Part shown: positions 32,825 to 45,896 of the stretch, piece after piece
How positions within the stretch are numbered: the first letter of the stretch is position 1
Layout of the letters: every line of letters begins with the position of its first letter
Assembly: GCA_027575765.1 (NCBI GenBank)
Contig: JANBPT010000108.1
Span: 1 to 64,000, forward strand
DNA length: 64,000 bases
Source: Tieghemiomyces parasiticus
Lineage: Eukaryota > Kickxellomycota > Dimargaritomycetes > Dimargaritales > Dimargaritaceae
Direction: 5' to 3'
Notes under the pieces: generated by a model
The model's input: the letters and a program-made list of their open reading frames with translations, nothing else
What the model was told of the DNA's origin: nothing
The model's database searches: none
Program-made: the position numbers and the translations under genes

Positions 32825-34615
32825 ATGACCGGGACAGCGTCCGTTTCCGACGCTGGGTCGACCGCCAATGCGCAGGCGCAGCTACGTCAACGCATCCGTG
32901 AGATCATGGCCGACTCCACGATCGCTGCCAACGAGAAGCCCCGGCTCATTCAGGTAGGTCAGCCGTGAACTGAGGATCGTGGCCTCGGGCAACATCGTCA
33001 CGAGCCGCACTAACACAGGCTTTTCCCCTCGAACGTAATCACCTACCGCCGCCTCTCCCTTTTGCGTGTAGAGGCTCATGACCCCAGGCGGGACCGAGAA
33101 CCATAGACCTGCCATCGACTCGTCCGGCGGAAACAGCGAAGGCACAGGGTCCTTGCAAAACGACGAGACGCTACCAGGGGCTGCCACGGCCGAGCTGACA
33201 CCCACCTACAGCGTAAGTAACCTGCCAACCTGAACCCACGACTTCCACCCTCCTCTCCCAACCACAATCGTCGGCGCACTTCCCCTTTTCCCCTCCACCT
33301 TTCCCCGTGGGGGAATCCCCCAAGGCGCCGACCCAGTCACGGGCTGGTGGAGAAAGGCTGAGAAATGAATGGCTCGCCGTTCCGGGGTTTAAACCCTCTC
33401 CTCCCAGCCTGACACCGAACCAGACCCTACCTTCCTTTTGATTCCTATTTTCCTCCGACCGACTTCCCATCCTTAGAACGGCGGAAATCTGGGCTGTGAG
33501 CACTACGAGCGCGGCGCCAAAATGTGGGCTGCCTGCTGTCGCCGCTGGTACACCTGCCGTATCTGCCACGACGAGGACCAGCAGACCCACACCCTGGATA
33601 GGTTAGTCACGCAGCTTAATCTTCATCGGGTGGCAGCGGCCGGTGTCATGCGGTAATCCCAACCCCTCCGAGTCGCAGCACGCCCATCAACTGGGTTGTC
33701 CGGGCTGACACACACACTTTACTCGGCTATAGATAACCCCCCACCGTTGCTGTTTCCCTCGTTTCCTCCCTCACCCGCTCTGCTGTCTGGTCGCAGGCAC
33801 ACGGTACGCTTCATGATGTGTATGCATTGCCAGAGTATCCAGGTCCCGGCCCAGCACTGTGCCGACCCGGCATGCGGCCAGAAACTAAGCAAGTATTACT
33901 GCGACGCGTGCCACCTCTGGAACAGCAACCCTGACGCACAAATATTCCATTGCGACGGGTGCGGAATTTGTCGTATGGGCGCGAAGGAGGACTTCCAGCA
34001 CTGTACCAAGTGTCGGTGCTGTATAAGCAGTGACTACTGGGACCAGCACCGCTGCCGAGAGGACACGCTCTCCGGCGATTGCCCCATCTGCGGAGAATTT
34101 ATGTTCACCTCTCAGCTGGAAATGGTCTTCATGGTAGGTACCCCTATCAGAACGGAAACCGCGGCTGCCCTCGCCTCGATGTGGCGGCGCACGAAACATC
34201 CACTTGCAGTATGTAGCTAAATCGTACCTCATTTGTGCTACGCTCCCGCTACTCCCAGTCCTGCGGTCATCCTATTCACAAGGATTGTCTACAGCGCTAT
34301 ATGGACACATCATTCCAGTGCCCCATTTGCCGCAAGTCGCTAGGTGACTTGAGCAGCTTGTTTCGCGAGCTGGACAGACTTATGGCCGAACAGGTCATGC
34401 CGCCCGAGTACCGGGACACTCTATCTGAGATTTTCTGCAATGACTGTGAGAAACGGTCGACTACCAGCTACCATTTTATGTACCACAAGTGCCATCTCTG
34501 TGAATCGTACAGTACGAAGGTTTTGCGGACGTTTAAACAGGCACAACCCACCGAGACGGCAGCCGCTGCTCCGTCCAACTCGGACCAGGGCGAGCAGGAA
34601 GAGGATGATCAATAG
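32825..34615 (+). CDS. RCHY1/PIRH2-like CHY zinc-finger RING E3 ubiquitin ligase
   Basis: Five exons: 32825-32953, 33072-33212, 33477-33601, 33797-34133 and 34259-34615, 362 aa. All junctions have consensus sites and compatible phase. The N-terminal 90 residues (exons 1-2) are disordered and lineage-specific. Exon 3 begins the CHY zinc finger (LGCEHYERGAKMWAACC, WYTCRICHDE). Exon 4 holds the rest of CHY and the CTCHY finger (YYCDACHLWN, HCDGCGICRMGAKEDFQHC) and the first RING cysteines (CPICGEFMF). Exon 5 completes the RING (SCGHPIHKDCLQRY, CPICRKS) and ends with a zinc ribbon (CNDCEKRS, CHLCES) and an acidic tail. This is the full architecture of human RCHY1 and its fungal homologues, which ubiquitinate regulatory and misfolded proteins. 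The start ATG has a good GCCGCCATGA context. Confidence 0.94.
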
Positions 34616-37600
34616 ACAAGGCCAAGGCAATCCCGGATCGACCGCCCCACCGTTCTCCAGATGGCGTGGTGGCCGACTCGCCTGCCGTTGTGAAAGTGGC
34701 CTGCAGCTCCGACAATTTGGGCTATATTCACGCCGAATTCTCGTCCTGTACCCAGCCATACTGCACCACTATGCAGCTATTGAATATCCCCTTTGTGTCG
34801 ACAGAGCTCTTTTGCCGTCTTTTTTATTTCTCCGTTGGTTTACTTTTGATATAAATCTCAGTCTAAACGGGATCTGGTTATTCAGCAGCGCGTAAGAGTT
34901 GGTCATATAAAAGTGAGGAAGGACCTGGGTCTCCTTTTCTCTAATAACTGGGCTAGGACTGTCCGCGATCGGGAAAAGCGTCAGGAAATCAACCCGACAG
35001 AGTTTACCAATGGCACACGAAAGGATGCCCCGTTGTGCGGCGCGGCTATTGCGAGATGTAGGGTACTAAAGTTATGGCATGCCACCTCTCCCAAAGTTCA
35101 GTCGAAAGCGGAGGGTTGGATTCATTGCACTCTACGACTAGATACCCAGCCCTGCATGTTTCCTCTCCGCCTATAGGCCCTTTTCTTTGTCACGACCGGC
35201 CCTGACCCTCCACTACGAATCAGTAACGGATAGACCATACAACTTTTCCGGCTCTCGCTGGTTGTTTTCTGCACAGTCAGTCATCGGGGCTGGTACCTTT
35301 CCACTGCCACAGGTGTTTACTAAACAAGCGCTCAGCCGACCGCTAACTGAATACTTTGAAACGTTGGCTGGGAAGTCGGGGGGTTGAGGAAACCTTAAAC
35401 CGTCGCTAAACTTTCCAACCGTCAGGCTTGGAAATTTATTCCGGACCTGGTGGGTCACGTACACATCGTAATTGACGAAGGCTGCCTCACAGGTGAGGTT
35501 TAGGACGTTAAGGCCACTGACGGGTAAAACTCAGAGACAGTGTTGGTGGTGGTAAAGGCGGTTAATGAGGTTGGACGCAACAGTGGGTGTTTTCACCAAA
35601 ATGAAATGAACGAACTTGGTACCAACCGGACTACGGTTTGGGTGCCAGCGGTGGGGAGGGGGGCAACATGATTTTCTAGGTTTCGGAGGGGATCACCTCT
35701 CCCTTACCATCAACCTGGCGGCATATCCATGGTAAGATAATGTCACTCTGCAGGAGAGGCGGCGGAGCGGGAAGGATGATGTGCCGATATTTAGGAGGAG
35801 AATCTTTCCAGGTAAAATTTGGGCTGTTGGTGATGCAGGGTGGAAGCAGATGGGGAATAAACCTTAACTGCTATCTACGGATCGCACCATGTAGAACCAT
35901 CGTCCGAGTAGACTACGCCCGTACCAATCAAAACAGGCTACCCTGGCTTTGTGGGGGGGGGGAACATGGCTGAACCTTAAAATAAGAAGAATCCCGCCCA
36001 ATTTTTGGATCGAATTGATACCCGACAAGGTTCTCAGATTATGTAGAAGCTTGGGCGGGATACGCAGGTGAGCGGGGGGGGTGGAGGCGGCTACCCTACA
36101 CCGCCATAATCGTCGGGGCTAAAGGGGCAGAACGCAGCTAGTACATAAAGTTGGGGAGTGGGCTGATCACCACGCAACGATTTCACTGTGACCAGTTGTC
36201 AAGCTTACTAATTTAGATAGCAGTGTACACCAAGATTAGTACTGACCCAAATTTCTGAACCAAGTGATGGCTCTCAACGCGTGCGGGCTGGTTCCGTCTG
36301 CACGGGTGGCGACCTGATACGCCGTAGTGTAGCTTCACCTTAGCTAACTGGTACCGCGCAATACCACTGAGCGGCCAGACGGTCATCAGAGCGGGCTGTT
36401 GCTTAACGGGAAAGATCACCCCCCCCCGGAAGCACGGGGGTACCGTTAACGCCACCTTATCGTGTTTAAAAGCTATCTAGATTTAATTAAGGCCCCCGGA
36501 TTATTAATATCTCATCGTTTGGGCCGGGTGATTCTGACGTGTGAGTGTGTTTACTACTGCGCCGTCTAGAAAAGGTTATAGTGATAGGGATAGGCATCAG
36601 GCGATTACGGGGCCCCGTTTAGTCAAAATGACCAGTCCACGCTTAGATAACGTAGAGTCGGGTAAAACAGGACGTAGTTGACTACTCCCGTTATCCGCTG
36701 CCGCGTACGATTAAACAGCTTTATGTAGCCAGAACTTGAAGCACCAGCTTCGCCAATGTACAGAGTCCACCTTCTAGACGTCGTGATGCAGAACACTGGA
36801 ACGGCCTAGGGTTCCCACGGGTGTCCACCAGTTCGTCTAGAATGAAAATCAGGCCGAAGAGGGTATCTACGTCAAGGTTCCTAATAGTCAGGTGTAGCCC
36901 GTGCAGCAAACATTTATCCGGTCCAAAGCAGCCAACCTCTGCCTCGACTGTTGAGCCGGAATGGTAATGTTCGATAGCAATGCGGCATGTCAAGGCCTCG
37001 TGGGATGCGTCCCCCCTCTCTTCTCTCTTTGCCTTGTTGGTCGACTCTGGCCCTCGGTGTATTGTTTCCCCCGCCACGTCACGCTATTATCCCGACATTG
37101 TAGAACCAAGTGGTCGAGCGGAAGGTGGGAATGTTTGTAGTGCCAAGGCATGCGAGGGTAATCCTTGGCGGGTCTACGACTCTAGCCAGAAAATCTCGTA
37201 GCAGCCGAAATGAGAAACTGCCAGGATAGGCTGCCGGCGAATCGTCCCTTACCAGGAACCTCTTGGAGTTTCCACGTGGCATGTTCTACCTTCGTCAAAC
37301 GTAAGGAGGATGGGGACATGTGGCCGGGTTATTCGAAGAGTAAGCAGTCGGGGTTGATGTTGTCCGTGTGATCTTGAAGGCACCGGACTATCCCGCCATC
37401 ATGTCCATGCGCTGATTATGCCGTCAGGTGACGGATCATGCGCTGGAACTTCTCCTTTGGCCTCGACTACTATAGGGCGTGTATACTACGTAGCGCCACA
37501 AGGTATCTCCAGTAAAGCCCATGGAGCTGGGGCGCATGGTTAGGCTAAACCATCAGCCTACCACACCATTCCAATCGGACCACGCATCAGGTGGGCCCCT

Positions 37601-37886
37601 CTTGCCACCTGGAATCTGGATCAATATCTACCAGATTAGGAAATATCAAACGACACGGGTTCTCAGAAAAAAAGAAAAAACCAGAAGGCAACGTGCTGAT
37701 CCGCTGTACAATGAAGATATCGCTCATATATCAGACGGGGCGGATGCAGGGCTGAGGATTTGAAATGGGGACTGCGGCCCGTCAAGTGTGCATCACGGGG
37801 ATAAACTGCTACGCCTTCCCGTTTGCTTTGCCGCGGCACCGATCGGCAGGGATGCATGGTAGCGTGCGTAACCTCCTCCCCCCCCC

Positions 37887-37900
37887 CACACACACACACA
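37887..37900. repeat. (CA)7 microsatellite next to a C10 run
   Basis: Seven CA dinucleotides immediately follow a C10 homopolymer at 37878-37887. Confidence 0.8.
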
Positions 37901-40155
37901 TCTCCCCCGCAAGGTCCTGGGCGGTGGGTTCTATTCAGGAAAAAGACACCGCAGAAATGATGAAGTGGTAGGAGAGAGAAGGTGGAGGTCACAGGGCTAA
38001 CAAACGCGGTAGTGACCCTGGGACACTAACTTGCATGACGCGGCTCTCGATAATAAAGCGACGACACCGGCCGCCGTGATGGGGCAGTTTAGGTGGTGGC
38101 GGGTCTGCAAGTCTACAGTCAGGTGTCACCAGGAGACTTCATTGATCACTGACCATCTCTCCTACTCCTTTTTAACGCTCTACACTGTACCTGACCACTA
38201 CGTTCTTCGACAAGTCAGAAAATCTCGGCCGACCCATGGCCATCATACGTCGTCAAGCTGATTACATTGATTCATCCACTCCGTCACTATGAAAGGCCGA
38301 GATAATCTAACCCGCCCAGGGTGTGGCGGGATATCGACGTTTGAAAGAGTGTTCTCGTGGCTGTTCAGTGTGATATACGCGGCTGAATCAAGGGCAAGAT
38401 TGGGATCACTCACGTTTGATCGGGGGGCGTTGGACGCTTGCTTAGCTCGCTGACCCCCCCCCGGCCAGCTAAGACCGCAATACTAGATGGTACCGGCCAA
38501 CCGCTGATTGTAGAAAGGGGAGGCTGGTGGTGGGGTTATGGTCTGGTTATCTGGGAATCTCTTAATCCACTGTGGGAAGTGTGGTGGCTCGATCATTTGG
38601 GACATATCTAATCTCCAAGACTGCCCCCTCCCTCGGGTGCCGTTCAAGCTGGCCAGGCAGCTATCCCGCGACTCACAAAGAAATAACTCAGGAAACCAAT
38701 GGCCAGTATGAATGATGAAGCCTGTCTGTAGCCGAATACGGCCATGAAGAGCATAGCCTACTCCTCAAATGTGAGGACGCATGTAAAGTGGATGTCGACA
38801 CTTGTTTGTCGGCAAGAAGGCCAAAGGTCCTTGTAGCTGCGGGGCCCGAATACGAGCTTCGGTACCAGTCACTAATCACACGTTCATGCTCGTTATGTTT
38901 TATGCCTGTTTTCTGGTCTCCCACCCCACATTTTACTCCTGGAGAAGGTGAACGGCGAAGGCCTAATAATGACGCCGAGCAATAACCTGGGAAGGTAGGT
39001 AGGGGTAAACAACGATGCTAATCACGAATGAGAAGCTAAACAGCAGGTTTGGATATGCGGCGGCAGCTAGAATCTGACCGTCTATCCCCGATAGCATCGT
39101 ATATCTATGGTATACGTCGTTATTGTAGCGAACGGTCATCCTATCCCTGGCGGAATCCACCGCCTAATATGGAGGACAAGGACCCAACGTCAGGATAGTG
39201 ATCATTTTTACTGCTGGGATCAGTTGACACAAACAGACCCCGTACTGGTAAAAGCGGTTACCGTTGAGTATTCCTTCGAAGGATCAAATGCGAAGGGATA
39301 CGCCTGCGGTCAGCTTCACAGGGATGATGCCCCTTCCTGGTTGAACAGGTGGTGCAGGGCGGGGAACGGTAGAGGGCTTCCTGGGCCAATATAGAGGTGA
39401 CTGGAACTGGGGAGGGGGTAAACGGCGATTCATCTGTTGGGGGGGGGTGAGGTTCACATCGTGGCGGGAGAGGCACCACCTGAACGGGTCGTGCTTCACT
39501 ACCCAGCGCTCGTAGCCATCCGGCGGTACATTTTCCCTGACGCTGAGCGTCGCTAGAGCCGGCCTACGGTTGTACCGTTCTCACAAGCTTTCCAGGACAG
39601 GAAGATGTGGGGGGCGTTGGGGAATAGAAATGAGAGGGAAAGGTTGGGGCAGGGATGCGCCGGCCTGGCCTTATCTGTTGGGCAACGCGGGATCGAAGAC
39701 AAGGCGGCTGGACGAGACCTTCAGAAGGGTTACACAACTACGGTGCCCCGGGGCTAGATCACTGACGTTGGAAGCCAGTGGTCCAATGAAGGTAGGTGGC
39801 CCGTTGCAAACAGAAACGTACCCTGACTGGTCGGCCGGGATGGAAGAGCTTGGACTGTCCCCCCTGGTACGAGCCGCTCGGCATCGGACACGTCTCTCCC
39901 CCCTCATGACCCCCGCTAAAGTACCCGCCAGGGGAACCGACGGTCGGCATTCCATGGTGCAACCCTCGGGTCCAGTAACCAACCACGATGCAATCGTGGT
40001 TCCATTGTTACTATGGTGTAGAACGCCTCTAGACAGAAGCACTCGACAAGAGGGTAGTATCGTCCGATGGCTTCTTCTATTGTACCCGGCCCCTCCATTG
40101 TCAGGTCGTTGGCGTCAGACGGACACATGTGCATCCGTCTGGCGCTGAAGTGTTT

Positions 40156-40180
40156 CCCCCCCCCCTCTCTCTCTCTCTCT
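40156..40180. repeat. C10 run followed by (CT)8 microsatellite
   Basis: A C10 run (40156-40165) passes directly into a CT dinucleotide repeat ending at 40180. Confidence 0.8.
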
Positions 40181-41342
40181 TGGCTGGTATTCAGGGTGCG
40201 GAGTAGCACAGGTCGCCGGTGGACTACGTGTCAGGTGGGACCTGGACCTTCGCTGGTGGCGGCAATGCTTGCGGCGTTGAAGGGAGCCATATGGTGGGAC
40301 GGCCATCGATTGTGTTGTGTGCAGGTACGTGTCCCCCTTCTACAGCTCCTTGGCAGGCAGGTCACTGGGTGTAACCGCATCGACCATAAAGTTTGCGACG
40401 GTGCCTTCCTCCGCGGCCAGCGCCCCGCTGCGGCCCTGGCTGGCTGTTTGGCATAAGGGGATGCGCTTATTTGGTTATCCGTCCCACTTCCCCACCCCCC
40501 GTCTCGTGCTAAACGTGCGGGTGGGCACCCTAAGGTGTCCAGGGGTACTCTCTTTTCCCCTGAATACTGACCCGTACCGCCTCGGCCGGAATGGTGGCTC
40601 ATCAGGGACTGAAATAAACAGCGGAGTAAAGGTGGAGGATTGTCTACTGACATTGGAAGCCATCCAAAAATAAAACGTATGCGGGGACAACCACTCGACA
40701 TGACGTCGCGAGGGACGACCGCTGATCTCGCGACGGATGGACCTGTGCGGCCAGAGCGGGACAGGTGACTAGGACGGGTTCCCACCGCCTTGAGGTCAGC
40801 AAGGGGTCTAGGTCGAAGTAGCGGGAAGGGAAGGGAAGAAGGCCTCAGGTGTTGATCTGCGCCCACCTGACGCTTGTAACCAACAAGGAAAGGGAAGGGT
40901 GAAGGGCTTCACGATCTGGCTGGTCTCCCCACCCTTGCCCCCCTCTCTCAGCTATGCGTGCATTAAACCCTTTCGGGATCAGCGGCGTACCATGCGGTGC
41001 TGTACCCCCCCCCCTGAATCGCCTAGCTTCGTTCCTATACCCCCAGCCAGGTCTCTTCGGCGCCTATTTAAGCCGCCGTGCCCTCCCCCCCTACACCTCA
41101 GCTTATCATCCAACCAACCAAATACCAGCCTACTTCTCCATAGCCTTCCTAGCTACCTCTCCTGCGCCAGTGCTTCATCTGCGCTACCATTTGCCGTGTA
41201 TCCTCGGTGCCGGCCAAGTCCCCCGCCACTGCCTTCCCTCTGTCTATTTTTTTCCTCCGCAGCGATAGGCCATCCCGACCCCACACAGTCGGCCCGCACC
41301 CCTACCTTTCCGCCCGCCCCTAGCTTCCGGTCTATCTGCATC

Positions 41343-41759
41343 ATGGAGCCCGACTGGTGCCCGCGCTGCTACTACAGCACCAACGAACACGACCTGTACT
41401 GCTCCGAGGTGTGCGAAGGGTTTGACGCCACGCACGAATACCCCAACCCTCCACCGCCGACACTGGTCCAGCGGGGCTACCCTGACGCCGTGGAGGCCAA
41501 CCGACGGTGGCAGCGTCCCAAGCCCAAGCCCTACGCCGTGCAGCCCGAGTGGAGCATCATCGACGTATCCACGCTGGAACTGCCCAACCTGGCCCGGATG
41601 GATCAGGAGCGCGATGCCGCCGAGAAGGAGCGTTTACGTGCCCAGCGCGAGGAATACGCCCGGGCCGTCGAGGCCGGGGAGATTGAGCCGGAGCCGACCG
41701 AGTCGCCCTTCACTTTCGATGAGGATGACTGGAACCATTTCCGACGCAACCACTTCTAA
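41343..41759 (+). CDS. Small zinc-binding protein, ECL1-like
   Basis: 138 aa, ATG in ATCATGGAG. The first 30 residues hold a four-cysteine site, DWCPRCYY followed by LYCSEVCEGFDA, resembling the short CxxC...LYCSxxC-D zinc site of fungal ECL1/2/3-type proteins. In ascomycetes these are small nuclear factors that extend chronological lifespan. The remainder is Pro-rich, then a charged helix (MDQERDAAEKERLRAQREEY in part) and an acidic C-terminus ending NHFRRNHF. The frame stays open far upstream (to 40899), but that part is C/T-rich leader with an acceptor-like CTCCGCAG. An upstream coding exon or a leader intron is possible. The CDS itself has strong C/G wobble bias and is convincing; the family name is an inference from the cysteine pattern. 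Confidence 0.75.
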   Translation: MEPDWCPRCYYSTNEHDLYCSEVCEGFDATHEYPNPPPPTLVQRGYPDAVEANRRWQRPKPKPYAVQPEWSIIDVSTLELPNLARMDQERDAAEKERLRAQREEYARAVEAGEIEPEPTESPFTFDEDDWNHFRRNHF

Positions 41760-43132
41760 GGCGTTGTTCCGCGCACCGTGCCCCTCCCTTTGCGGTATAT
41801 GTAAATCGACCCCCCGAACAACATCGCCCTCTTTACCACCTGAAACCTCCGCGTTATCCCGCTTCTAGCGCCCTGTTCTGGATAGTATTCCACCGCCTAC
41901 CCGCCAGGGTGAGGGGCTACGACCTGGGCTTCAGGTCTATATCCGCCACCGTGCGCCCACTACTGCTGTATTATATCCTTACCTTTCTTGTCATGTAATG
42001 GCCTTGTATAAATCTGGCTTCTGTTCATCGCTGCATATGGTACATGTTGGGGAGGGGGTTGGTGCGCGAGAGACGCGGCGCGACACCCCTAGATGATTGT
42101 TGACGCCGCCCACTGCCAACAGTAGCTACTCCCGTAGAGTTGAGTGGGTGGATGGAAAGATGGTGACGCCTTGAACGAGGTGGATCTTACGGAGCTGACT
42201 TCTAGGTACCCGTCTCTGTTGGCCACGGCGCACTCGTTCAAGTTTCATACCTACCCAAGCCACTACCAAAGTCTCTGGTCCAGAAACTAGTAAGCTGAAA
42301 TAGGCGATAGGTAGGGGGAGGTTGGATAATTCGAGTGTGGTCCCCGTGGGAAAACCAATTCCCCCCTTCGCCCTCTCGCAGTATATATATATATATATAT
42401 ACCCTCTCTCCCCGTTCGATACCACAATGATGTTCCATGCCTCCCTTGGTCTCCATACCGGGCCGTTTGGATCTGCCAACAACTGGATTTTTTCAATGAA
42501 ACGTTCGCCTCCGGTACTACCATTTTAGTGCGGCGCTGCACTGAAGGGGGTAAACTATGCGGCTGCCGGGCCGCCCAGGCCAGCAGGCACTGTGGGTGTG
42601 CGAACCAGCCCGTGTGGATAACCTCCAAGTTTGAAGTGGTCCCAGGGAAGTGGCCTTGCTAACTAACCAGGGCAGGGCACATCGGACCGCTACACATAAC
42701 CCTCTTGGTAGTCATTCGCCATGTCCCCCTCCTTCGGTTTTGCCTCACCCTCCCAGGTCTAGGCCACTGCCTTCCTACAGTCAATCCTGCAGGCGGCGGA
42801 GGATGAAGGACAGAGACACAGTAAGTCCTGATGTTCCCATACTCATTGGGAAGGAGCTCGTACTGAGTGTCGGTGGCCACCTTGATCAAATTCTAGTAGG
42901 GCCTCTTAGACTCACTGTAGGACGGCCAGTTGTTGAGATACTGATGCTCGTACCATGGCAATTACGCTTCGTATTGCCAAGATTGAATCAAAAGTCGATT
43001 TCCAAAAGCTCAGGTCGACCTGGTTGCCAGGAGTCACCAGGTGCGTTGATTTATTGGTACTGCATTTATGCAACTTGGGAGGCCAGGGGAGCCCACCCGT
43101 CTGACGAAATATGACGAGGACCGATTGGTGAT
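41760..43132. other. Convergent intergenic region with TA microsatellite
   Basis: No gene seen. It contains (TA)10 at 42382-42401 and, on the minus strand, AATAAA at 43055-43050 about 78 nt past the SPOUT1 stop. Short frames on both strands are without support. Confidence 0.5.
42382..42401. repeat. (TA)10 microsatellite
   Basis: Ten TA dinucleotides in intergenic DNA, flanked by CT-rich sequence. Confidence 0.9.
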
Positions 43133-44920
43133 CTAGCTCTTGACTCCCAAGCTCAGGAACGTGTTTCGTAAAGCAGCCATGGATACCAGGATGGCCTCCT
43201 ACACCAGGGTGAGTGTATCGTATTAGAGAATGATTGAGGGAGAACCTTGTTAGCGGCAATCGGGACGATAGAGCAAAAAATAAATCTTTAGGGAAGTCTG
43301 CGAGAGGGCCCTGGTCGATTGACAGTGAGAATCGTCTACTTACCTCCGTCCGGATCGTCCGGCTTCCTTGGTCGGGGCAGGTATTAATCCAGTAATCAAA
43401 CAGCTTGCTGGCCTCCCCGGTGACCTCTGGGTCGGGCTCTGCCGCGCTCTCAATACCGGCCACGCCGCCAAACATCACAAGAACGTGCTTAAATGTGCGC
43501 GTTTTCTCCGCTATTTTGCTCACGGGTTCGCCACGTTCGGACGTGCCAATGGTGAGATCGTATCCGCCCTGCCAAAAGAAATCGAAAGGTATACAATGGA
43601 GGGAGAAGGAATAAGATAGGAAAAGGACGCGGTGAGTAGGCATCATGAGCGGGTGAGGTAAGGAGATATACGGGACTAAACGTGCCCTGCTTGGAAGCCG
43701 TCCGAAACATATTGGGCAGTGGTTACTTACCTCATAGGGTGACTCGGATAGGACTTTGGACAAGGAGTTGGCCAGTCGCACCTGGTAGCCCCAATAGATG
43801 CCGTCCTTTTCAACGGGCGTCCGCGGGGAAACCACCTCGCCCATGGGGAATTTGGTATCTGTTGGGAAAAGAGGGGGGTGAGGAAAATGTAGGCAATGTA
43901 GGAGTTAAGTCGCCAGTTTTGTACGATCCACCGAACTCCGGAGGGTGGAAGATGAGAATACGTCGGATGGACGACCAAGACGAAGAGGTCAGGTGCAGGT
44001 GATGGCCGGTCACAAGTGTCAGGAAATCGGGGCCGGGTTTGCCGCTCTACTTACCCAGATCCTCGGGCTTGTTCATTTTGACCGTAACGCGCACGTCGGG
44101 GGCGATGTGCCGATCGAGGCGCACCAATTTCGCGAACCCGCAGTAGGCGTAGCACGGACCATCCTCGCGGTTCTTGGGACGCACGATGGCCTCACGATAA
44201 GGACTAGGCTCATCCTGGCGCACGTGGTTGGGGCTATCCAGAGGGTTGAGCAGTCCGGCATACTGCAGATCCGGGTGCCGGGGAAACACTTCACGACGAA
44301 TATATTGGGGGGCTTCCATGTACTGTAGAACACGCGCCATAAACAAGTTGGCGTCGTCGAGCCGCGCCGCCGACTCGAACAAGCCCGTTAGAGGCTGGCC
44401 GGGTACGTAGGCGCTTTCCGGGTGATCAGTCGACTGTTCACGCTCACAGCGGTCGTCATAGATGACAATCTCGTCGACGTTGGCGACGGCGGCCGCGCGA
44501 GCCACCTGGCCGACCAGGTAGGTACGCAGCTCGGCACTCTGGGCGTTCTCTACGATGGAACCAGGGAGGGCCATGCTCACAGTGTATTGCCGGGGTCCGC
44601 TGTGCAGGATGGTGGGCTCCGGTGCGGCCGGCGCACGGACTGAGGCCGGAGTGACCGGCGCAGCTTTCTTGCTCGGTGCGCTGTCGGGGGCCGTCCCGTC
44701 CTGGGTGGCTTTGCGCTATCGGGAAGGTGAGGGGGGAGATAGGGTACATACGGAAAGGTGCCGTCGAGGCATTAGCGGGGAACCTGTATAACACTGCATT
44801 ACCCAACGGCCGGGAAATGTCTAGCCGGACAGAAGCATGGCTGCGTCCCATCGCCGACGAAGGGCACATTGTTAGCGGAGCCTAGCCTACCTTGTTTGGT
44901 TTGGGTCCGCGGTTTCCCAT
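43133..44920 (-). CDS. SPOUT1/C9orf114-type RNA methyltransferase
   Basis: Five exons on the minus strand: 44920-44891, 44715-44055, 43858-43731, 43568-43344 and 43198-43133, 369 aa, all with consensus splice sites and matching phase. The first exon encodes only MGNRGPKPNK. The core reads VSMALPGSIVENAQSAELRTYLVGQ, VDEIVIYDDR, a long middle with VLQYMEAPQYIRR and PRHPDLQYAGLLNPLDSPNH. The C-terminal SPOUT knot follows (IYWGYQVRLA, GGYDLTIGTSERG, HVLVMFGGVAGIE, NTCPDQGSRTIRTE). This matches the DUF171 family of putative SAM-dependent RNA methyltransferases, human SPOUT1 (CENP-32) and yeast YMR310C/YGR283C. The trefoil-knot residues GGVAG and NTCPDQGSRTIR are intact. The 22-codon last exon (EAILVSMAALRNTFLSLG) completes the family C-terminus. 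Confidence 0.94.
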
Positions 44921-45896
44921 GGCGATGGTTTTTGCTATAGAGTGGAAAGGCCCGGTGGTCGGTAAGGAAAATGGTAGTAAATACAATATGCAGTCTTACT
45001 ACCGCGGTTCGTGACACAGAAATCAACAACGTCTGTAGGATTCGCGGGAAGAGTGGCAACCGTCTGCCGAGGCGTTCTGGAGTATACTTGTTCGAAGACC
45101 CCTTAGCTTGACTGCCCAGCGTCCACTTGAATAGTTTGGACTGGTAGCAGCTGGCGGAGGTCGGTAAAAGCCTGAGTTGTACTTGCGAATGTTCCCTACG
45201 CTCCCTCTCCCGCTCGCGGCTGTTCAAAAGAAAAAAAAAAGAGTGGCCTAGAGGAGCGTGGGTAGGCCAGAATTGTCACGTGATTACCATACTGCTGCGT
45301 TGCCTCCCTTGACACGCTCAACGGTATGGAATCGAAAGCGATCGAGTAACGTTTAAGGTAAGCGAACTTGGACACAAAATGGGAAACCTAAGGCGGACAA
45401 GGTGGGCTCATATGGGTTTATTTATACAGCACGTACGGCGGAGTGCAATGCACACTTGAAGGGGAAGAAAGAAGTGAACGAAACGAACGCGCAGCGTTCA
45501 ACACGAGCGGGTGGCGGGTATCTAGGCAAAATGTGGTGGTCGACCGCAACAGAGGAAAGGAAAGTGAGAGAGAACGGATAGGCTATACGGTAGAAGCGGG
45601 GACGGCACACCAAAGGACCACGGGCTATTGGCAGGTAGCGTGGAAGAGGCAGAGCAAGGACAGCGACCCAGTTCGTGGGCCGCTCCGATTCACCACCTGG
45701 TGTACAGGGAAGGTGGAAAAAAGTCTTATAGTGAAATGTGGATAAACGTTGATACTTAGGAGGGTGAGTATGAAAGCGCCGCGAGTGCAGGGAAGGTCGC
45801 CGACGGTAAACTACAGAGCCAGCGTGCTCAAAAAGGGAGGGGCCGATAAGCCTTCTTCCTTCCAGCTTGGCATCACCTAGCCGTCCGAAAGGAGAC
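44921..45896. other. Upstream of the SPOUT1 gene / downstream of SCAMP
   Basis: Holds the SPOUT1 promoter and the SCAMP 3' region. A short A run (near 45231-45240) is present. A 100-codon plus frame at 45443-45745 has no codon or domain support. Confidence 0.5.

Larger units (their letters stand above)
34616..41342. other. Large gene-poor region, 6.7 kb
   Basis: No gene is supported. It contains C/G homopolymers (C9 36419-36427, C10 37878-37887, C9 38454-38462, G9 39439-39447, C10 40156-40165, C10 41005-41014), an AC microsatellite and a CT microsatellite. The longest minus-strand frame (37077-36721, 118 codons) has no codon bias or known motif. Because the cyanase shows that genes made of tiny exons occur here, a similar hidden gene cannot be excluded. 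The last ~400 nt are the C/T-rich leader of the ECL1-like gene, with an intron-like CTCCGCAG near 41257-41264. Confidence 0.4.

Noticed and set aside
36721..37282. Adjacent minus frames of 118 and 67 codons, with a GTAAGG after MPRGNSKRFL
   Set aside because: Codon use is unbiased, no family resemblance, and I could not find an in-phase acceptor that gives a sensible protein.
42382..42401. TA repeat considered as a transposon terminal or target-site feature
   Set aside because: No inverted repeats, duplicated target sites or transposase-like sequence flank it; it is a simple microsatellite.
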